The position numbers and the translations under genes were made by a program. Source: Macquaria australasica (taxonomy: Eukaryota; Chordata; Actinopteri; Centrarchiformes; Percichthyidae). Taken from it: a DNA stretch of 64,000 bases. The notes beneath the pieces are model-generated. The model saw only the letters and a program-made list of their open reading frames with translations. It was not told the DNA's origin and searched no databases. The stretch lies in assembly GCA_005408345.1 (NCBI GenBank), contig SEMN01000010.1, positions 1,905,501-1,969,500 of the forward strand. Direction: 5' to 3'. Shown here piece by piece: positions 38,142 to 47,000 of the stretch. How positions within the stretch are numbered: the stretch's first letter is position 1; each line of letters begins with the position of its first letter.

Positions 38142-40995
38142 AAACCTGTTTCTTGGCATCAGCCAAGTCCTTCTTGGTCTTCACCAGCAGCTGTTTCATC
38201 TTGGAGGTCTTCTCCTCCCCCTGGTCCAGCTGGGACTTCAAAGCCTCTGGAGACACAAATACATGCACAGACACATGTGCACACACACACAGACAAATAA
38301 AATGGTTTAGGTGAAATACATACTGTAGGCTTTTTATTTAAGGACATTTTGTTCAGTATTTTGCCTTAGTTACACAGCTTGACAGTGTAGAGAGAGACAG
38401 AAGAATGACAATAACAACAAAGGGCCCTGTAGTTACATGGTAGACAGTAAATCATTACAGCTCTGCAGGAATAATTAATGTTTACCATCAGTGAATGCAG
38501 ACTGGAGTTCCTAAAACTGTGCTAACCAATCATTAGACCTGCAGTATGTTATTTTGTCCTTGAGTACACTGTAGTTCTTTTATTAAAAATTCTATACGAA
38601 CAGGTCAATGTCCGTTTTTATTATCATGCAATTTCTAAATAATAATACATCCATCCATCCATTAGCTATACCTGCTTATCCTTGATGGTTGCAGAGGGGC
38701 TGGAGCCAATCACAGCTGACATTGTAGAAATTGTAGACGTGTTATGTGAGTGTAAATGCGAATGTCTCATACATACCGATTTCCTGTTTGAGTGTGTCCT
38801 CCTTCTGGGTCAGTGTGTTTATCTGGGCCTTTAAATCCTCAGCACACTCATCTCTATCTAAGAGTTTGGCGTTGAGTTCTTTCACCAGGCGTTCATAGTC
38901 AGCCATCTCCATGTCCAGCAGAGAGCTCTGCTGCGCCTCCTGGAGGCAGAGCCAACATATTACATCATTACAGGGAACGGAGCTAAAACCTCATCTCCTT
39001 GTCAGTCAGGTCATTCATCTCAAACTTTTAGGGAACCAGACTAGGTCAAAACCTAGTATATGGCTGGACCGTGTATGGTCAGTGTGCTATATTGTTGCCA
39101 AATTGTTACACGAATAGTCAGTGGTAGTGTCTATAATGTGAATTACTGGATATTAAATGTCTGCAATTTTCTGTCGTGGTCCCTCCCAGTAATATTTGTT
39201 CTTAAAGTGTACTGAAGTAGAATATCACATGACATGGTTAAGCTACGTTTGAATCAAAAATGTCTATAAATGCAGAACCAAACTTTCCACTCATATGTTA
39301 AGATGTTTGATTTGAAAGAGAACTTATTCTAATTCTAATTAAAGCTGCAAGCAGCGATGACCAGGCCCTCGCACCTTCCCGCACGTCTAACTCCCCCCTG
39401 CTCTTTCATTCATTCTATGACTCCATCTGTATTGAGTGTTTTGTCAGAGTGGTTGTTATTTGGGGTGCTTTAACTATGCGCTCTCCCTCATGCCTCTCGG
39501 TGCATGGAGAGCTGTTTTCTCTCCTACTCTGCTCTCTGCTGGACTGTTGCAGTGCGTAACCATCGTCTCCGCTTCACACAGCAGCTGGATTTATGTTCTT
39601 TTCCGTTTCATTCCCTCATGGTGAATATCAGGTATTGTACCGTCTCTGTGCCATCTGTGCACATATGACGTACTGTGATGCGCCATTGTGCTGTGACGCA
39701 TTGGCGAGGACTGGTTGTTGATTTCTCATGAAGTGGGTGTGTGTTTGTGCTTGTGGGTACCGGACGGACTCAGTGGGGCATGGACCACATCCTGCTTTGC
39801 CCTAATCCCACTAATGATAGCCTTAGAGGGCAAAGCCTTTACGAATAGAACGTTAGTTACATATCGTAACACCAGGTTCTATGAATATAGCTCATTCAGT
39901 CACTGATTTTCATGTTTATAGTGCTAACCCCTGCTTTGCTGCTGTCCAGTCAAAAAAAAAGATGTGGTTTAGAATTAAAGCTCATTTTCAACAACTGACT
40001 TTATCTTGTTCTTAACATTAACATTTAATTGACCTTTTAACGCTGCATACACTACTGTATGTTGTTAGAATTTTTAACAACTTAAAAAATACATTTACAG
40101 AGCCAGATCAGGTTTAAAATTAGCTGTTGTCCCACTTAACAAAGATATTCTTAAATTAGAGACATCGATATGACAATACAACTGTTATGTGTTTTCATGA
40201 GATTTCTTCATCTGTGATTGTGTGAGTGACTGGTGAGAACGCTGCAAGGCTTAAGGGGACTGTAGTAGTTCTCACAGGAATTTAGGACCTGACCTTTAAA
40301 AGCCCTAAATTCTTGAAACATTAAATAATTACAATTCCAGACACACAATGAAATCTTTCGCTACGAGGTAAACTTTAAGCAAAGTGATATTTTCATGCAC
40401 ATTTGACCCTGATCTCTCTTAATTCAAGATTTATATATTTTTGTTGTACTACTAAATATACTTCCTCAGTATACATATATATTTTACAATTCATTTATTT
40501 AGCTGACGCTTTTATCCAAAGCAACCTACAATAAGTGCATTAAACCATGTGGATACAACCCCAAAAATTGCAAGAATAATGCAAGTACATCAACTTCATC
40601 AAATATGCCACACTGCTTGAAGTGCTACATTTAGAAACAATAAGAGATAGGGGTTTTTTTTTTGTTGGTTTTTTTTAAATATCACTACTCTTTAATAACA
40701 AACTTTCTGGGATCTTTGCCAAAAGTTTTTTCTATACTCTCAAAAATCACTATAATGACAATAATATAATAACAACGTGGACACATGACAGATCCAGACC
40801 TCCTGGCAGCTTCCATGTACGCTACTGTACTATGTAGGTCTCCACTAATGGAAAAGAAACCGCAGCTCCTGTGTGCTGTGGGCAACAATTGCTCTCTTTC
40901 TCTCTGAGAGGTGCTGCTGTAGCTGCAGGCCGCCATCACCAGTCCAGTCGCTTGACTGGACTGGCCCTCCGAGACACTAGTGTCTGAGAAGCTGT

Positions 40996-41031
<36 letters not shown>

Positions 41032-44000
41032 CTTGCGTAGCTGGTCCAGCTCCTGGGCAGTCTGCTGAGACTGTTGCTGCTGCTTGCGGAGCTGGGCTGT
41101 CAGCTCCTCTACCTCCTTCATGGCAGATGACAAGTCCTGACAAAGCAAGCAATCACACGCACAACAAAGAGGTTTTCAGTATGTATATACTGTACATTTC
41201 ATATCATTATATCAACATTCAAAACCTTACAGCAGTTTAAGTCTTAAGAGTGGTTTAATCAGATGTGAGGATACTTAAAGTATTTGTAAAATACTTTGAA
41301 CCAGGTTTGTCTAAACTTTCACCCACTGCATGTGGTTCTATTTTAAGATCAGCTAAAATACAAAAGTAGTATCCCTCTCTCCGTATTTCTACCTTGATCT
41401 TCTGTTCTTTCATAGCTCTCTCAGCAAGCAGGTCTCTATCTAGACTGGCTGATTGTCTTTGCAGCTCCTGGTTTTGGGCTTCTAGCTGCCTCAGTGTGCT
41501 CCTCGTGGTCTCCACACTGGCCAGCAGGTCCTCCTTCTCGTTGCTCAGTGTCTCCTTCTGTAAAAGCATAAAAAATTAATGTCACTGTCCCTGTCAGGTG
41601 ATAAAACTTACATCTCCAAGATGGCAACTTCTCAGGAACGAGGCGTTTACCAATAGAGAGGATGTGATTTAATGATAATTTGTGAAATGAGCATAATAAT
41701 CAAGTGAAGAATTGTCTGCATTTCCTCTGATTTAGGATAAAGGTCCCATGAGCATGTTCAACTAAAAAATCTTTTAGTAAACCAGATCAACCCTGCACGT
41801 TTGAGGCAAGTTGGTTAATGATGAGCTACAATGATATTTGTATTTAGCTGGGATTTATTTCACAAAATCAGCGCGTTTTGGTGATTTTACTGTGTTAAGT
41901 TTAGCTAGGTATTATTGATTACTTTATGAGTTGAGAATATTCTATGAAAAGAAGTGGGATTTCAAACTGAGAGAATGCTGTTTTGACTCAGTTCAGAGTC
42001 AAGGTTTTCACCTGGAAGTGCACATGTAGGCAAATGCACCAAACCTTCATGAACACACGTGACACATTTGAAAGTCATTCATGCAAAACTGACAGCGGCA
42101 GGCTCTGAGGGCTTTCTCTGCAAGGAACACTGAACCAGCAGCAGCAGCTACCTCTCGTCATCTGTCAGCCAAACACTGCAACTATGATTGGTAAACAGAG
42201 ATGTCCAGACGTACTCTGAGATCCCCGACTAGCTTTCAGTCTGCCTTCCCCTCCCCCTGAGACCCATGAATAAACCTGTGTCTCAGAAAATGGTGTTGCA
42301 CTCGCACACAGCAGATGGAAGCTATACTCTGCTCCATTTACCTGCCTGTTGTTCTCTCATTGGAAAAAAACAGTTATGAGCTTGGGGAGAGGAGTATATA
42401 TATATATATAAACAAAATTTCTCCCTAGCTCACCCAGTCACATCTGATGGGCTATTTGTGTCGCTGGCTAAAACGACTCACTGTAAATCAGATGCAAACT
42501 GAGTTATGCGAGAAGTACTGGAGAGATGTATTGCCGAACAAAGTGGCACTGCTTAGATTTACTGGAGGTTGAGAGCAGTTTGTGTGTTTGTTAGCGGTAA
42601 TGTGTGGGTGTGTGTGATTGAGGGTGTATCTTTGTTACCTGGGTGACAGCACTGCTGAGTCGTTTGGTCAGCTCAGCAATCTGTCTCTCTGCCTCCTCCA
42701 CCTTCTCTCTCTCCTTATCCAGTTGCTCTGTCTGCCTGTCGTAATCTATCTGCAGGTTCTACACACACACACACACACACACACACATATTCATTCATTA
42801 CTGGAAGCCGGTTGAACAGCTCAGTGAAGGTAAACACTATGCATCTCAGATATCAGCTGAATTTACATTTTGAGTATGGGACAAATCTCTCATTAGACAC
42901 AACAGAGTGGCTTCTCCTCCAATGGAGACACAGTCGTAAAGCACAGTGCAGTCTGGGGGAGGGTTATGAAGACCTCTGGGAGTGACATCAGGCAAAAAGT
43001 CTGTTTCAAAGCGAGCTTCCAGTTGCCAATTAGCAACATCTTATAATGCATACAATTACTCAAATGTTTAACGATCAAACCTGTCAGTTCCATTTTGGGT
43101 CAGATTATGTTGCGCTTCTCTTTTGAAGAAAATCGAACCATTTAAATTGTCCATCAGATGGAGTGAGATTTGATACACCTGTACACCACTTACAGTTCTG
43201 CAACATATGTGTTGTCTATATTCTTACATGTCTTTCATGGAAGTAATTTTTAGTTAGATGCTTCAGTAAAATGTCAGGAAGGTTACAGAACTTAAACAGG
43301 ATACTCTGATATTTCTTTGGTTCCACACAGTCTCCTACCTTGTAGCCTTCAGCACCGTGGATGATGTCTTTCATAGAGCTGCTCACTTTCTCCCTCTCTG
43401 CTTTAAGTGATTCTACTTCCTCCTTGAGGGTTGCAACCTGGGAAAAAACAAACAAATAAATGATAGATTAAGCTGTGTACAATCACTAATCTGAACACTG
43501 AGGAGAAAATGTATCTATAATCTATATCGATCTAGTATCCTGAACATGAAACACTGCATTCTGATACTGTACACTTCATGAAGAGAATTTATTTTACAAT
43601 TTCTGCCATTTACTGATTTTGATTTCCCTGTTTGCTGCTGATTGTTTAACCACTGTAACTGGTGTTAATGTGTTAATTCTTGTGCATTTACCTTGTCATG
43701 TTCATGTTGTTAAATAAAGGATAGCATTTACATTTACAGTTTAGAAATGTCATGCTTCACTCTACCTCTTTCTTACTGATGTCCAGCTCCTTCTTTGCTT
43801 TGATGGCGACTGCCTTGATTTTGTTCATTTTCTCATCCTTTTCTTTGTGTTCACTCTCCAGGAGAGCTGAGGGGAGCAGCAGTTACAAGGTCTGAGTAAC
43901 ATTCTCAATTTATACTCTATAATTTATCACCAGCTCCAAAGAGCAGGCAAACTAGATGGGTTTTTGAAGGACCATATTAAAATAACTTGCAGTTTGAAAT

Positions 44001-47000
44001 ATTAGTTCATCATCATTAACATGGACAAGTGTCACCTCCATACCTATTTTCTTTGTGATCTCACTGGCGGCATTTTCCTCAGAGGAAGCCGACTGGGCAG
44101 CAGACTCCTGAGAAAGTAGGGCAGAGCAGAAAACAGAAGAAAACCAATTACACGTCAGTCTCCATTGTTTTTTTAAAGGAAACACTGTTTTTTGGTTTGA
44201 AGCTGCCAACATGTAATATTTTTACTAATATTCAAAATTTTCATAATTTCCATGGCAGAAACATTCTCCAAATATTCACATGTATTCTTTTTTCTCCATA
44301 GTTGCATTACAGGTAGAGTGGATAAGCCTAACCCTCCTCCAACTGACAGAAAATAACCACTGCAATATTTCTAGAGCTGCAAGAAACATTTAAATTATCT
44401 AACAGATTATTTTGTCAATTATTCAAGACAGCAGTTTAGTCTATAAAATGTTAAAAATAACACCAGATGTCTGCCTACAAGCAAAGCTTCACCTTTATCA
44501 AGCTGTAACCAGCAAATGTTAGGTAATTTACTTGCTAAATGACTTAAAGCCACTATGTGCAAGTTTGGAACATTTCTGATTTAGGCAAATGGTGGTATTA
44601 CAAAAGGCACCGTTACAGACAACAATGCACCTGATCATCTGTTGTGGCTGCATGATCATGTCTGATTATACTTAGCAGTGATTATTATCAGTGATTACAA
44701 TCAGGACAACCTTAACTGTCAACTTCACATTTCTTGTGGACTAACATTATTTTAAGAAGAACCTGGCACATCAGGAGCTCCACTCACCTGGAGAGCAGCC
44801 ATCTCGCTCCTCAACTGAGATATGAGTGAATCCTTCTCTGTCAGCTGCTCTTTGAGCTCTCTTCTCTCTTTCTCTGTCTCTTCTTTCTCTTGAGTCATGA
44901 GAGAAAGGTGAGCCAGCAGTTTCTGGTTCTCCTCATTAACCTTCTCATTGACTGACTTCATATCCTCCAGGTCTTTCTGCAGGCCTTCGGTATCCTTCAC
45001 CACCTCCTCCAGGTTGTCTCTCAACATGTTCCTCTCCTGTCCCAGGTCTGTGATACGAGCCTGGAGCTCCCTTTGCACCTCCTCTGATGTTATTACCCCT
45101 TGAGCCTCCTCAAGACTACTCCTCAACAGGCTCCGCTCTTTTTCCAGCTCATCTACGCGTGCTCGTAGCTCCTCAACTTCTTCGGTGGAGTGTCTGAGTG
45201 CTTCAGACTGATTTTCCTCCAGAGCTCTGATGGTGGTGCGGGCCTGCTCTGCCTCTTCTGCCAATGAATTCAACTTTGCCTCCAGGTGATTCTTTTCAGA
45301 CGTCTCCTGCTCTAGCTGAGCCTCCAGGGCTGCCAGCTTGGAGCCCAAAAGCTCCCTTGTTTCCTGGGCTTTGGAAGATGCCTCTTCCAATTTCTGATGG
45401 AGGTCAGCCTTTTCTGTGGAGAGGTCTTTGATAGTCAGCTCTAAAGCAGAAACTGTCTCCTGCCTTCTTTGCACCTCCTCTTTCAGGCTCTCCTCTATCT
45501 TTTCCCTCTCCTCTTTTAGATGTTGCACTTCATCCTCCTTCTCTTTTTTCAGGCTTTTCAACTCTTTCTCTTTCTCCTCTCTAAACAAAAGCGCCTCTTT
45601 CTCTTTCTCCTCCAGCAGCCTCTCGATTTCTTTTGCTCTTTCATTGTTCAGCTTTTGCATTTCCTCTTCTCTGTGCTGAAGCTGGGATTGTATTTTGTCT
45701 CGCTCTTCGGTCAGCATGTTGACCATCTCCTTCAGGTCTCGAGTCAGGTTTTCCTTCAACTGCAGTTGGGAGAGGATCTCCTCGTTCTGCCTGGTCAGTT
45801 CCTCCACAGACTGCTTCAGCTCACAGGCTAAAGTTGTTTGTTCCTCTACAGAGGACTGGAGTTTCTGGTGCTCACCTTCAAGCTTCAGCTTCAGGTCTTC
45901 TATGTTCTTCATCACAGTGTTTTTCTCCTCTGTAACCTCTCTCACCCTCTCCAACAGTTCATCCCTCTCCTGGGTGATTTCTTCAATTTTGTCTTGGAGT
46001 TCCCGTACAGTATTGGCCCCCTGCTCCTTCATGGCTTTGTACTGAAGAACAATATCTTTTGTCTTCTCACCCAGTTCTGTCTCCACACCTTGCAGTATGT
46101 CTTGCATGTGTTGACACTCAGCCAGGGCAGAGTCTCTCTCTCTTGTGAAGGCCTCACACTGGGACCTCAGCTCTTCAGGATTCAAGGGGTTTTGGACCTC
46201 AGGACTGATTGCTAACTCTTTGGATTCACATGAGAGAGAGTCCTCTTCATCGTTGTGTGCTTCACTCTGCTGCTGGAACTCTCCTTGGACTTCCTGTTGG
46301 TCAGGGTCCAGGGTTATGGCTTTGTCATTGGGGGCACTTTCCCGATTCATCTGCAATTCATTGATTTTGAACTCCAGCTCTTCTCTCTCCATCTGGAACT
46401 CCTCCTTGGCCCTCTCCAGCTCTGCCTCAAGCTCACCCTTCACATTACTGAGCAGGGTGAGCTCATCCTGTAACATGGTGTTCTGGGCTTGAAGGTCTTC
46501 CAAGGCTGCTCTCAGTCTTCCGGTCTCCGTCTCCTCTCCATCATTATGGCCGAAGTCACCCTGACTGCAGCCCGACAGCTCCAGCATTTTGGCGATCCCT
46601 GAACCACGGGAAGGTTCCTCGTCTTCCTCCTGCACATCCTGCAGGTAGCTGTCTGGAAAAATAAGGGTAATGTTGGTTGAAAAAGTAATTTTAATTCCAA
46701 TCTAATCAATGATGTAAACACATGCACACACAAATGTAACATATATCACAATACAATTGGAATTTAAACACTCATTTGTTCATGAATTAATTAATTAGTT
46801 TATTTATGCCGTGACCTGGAGCATAACCACATATAACCAAAAAAATCATACTATTTGCATAAAATTAAATTATAGCCTGCAATAGGTTAGGTGTCCTCTA
46901 ACATGGCTTAAATTTGACTATAAATATATTACAAATTTTAGATTACAGTACAAAATTCATTGTAAAAATATTCAATTTATGAATCTGTAATAAAAATAAC

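Noticed and set aside
45416..46492. Several plus-strand open frames, Ser/Leu/Phe-rich, opposite the large GCC2 exon
   Set aside because: They are antisense shadows of the Glu/Lys/Leu-rich coiled-coil exon, which is the true coding strand.
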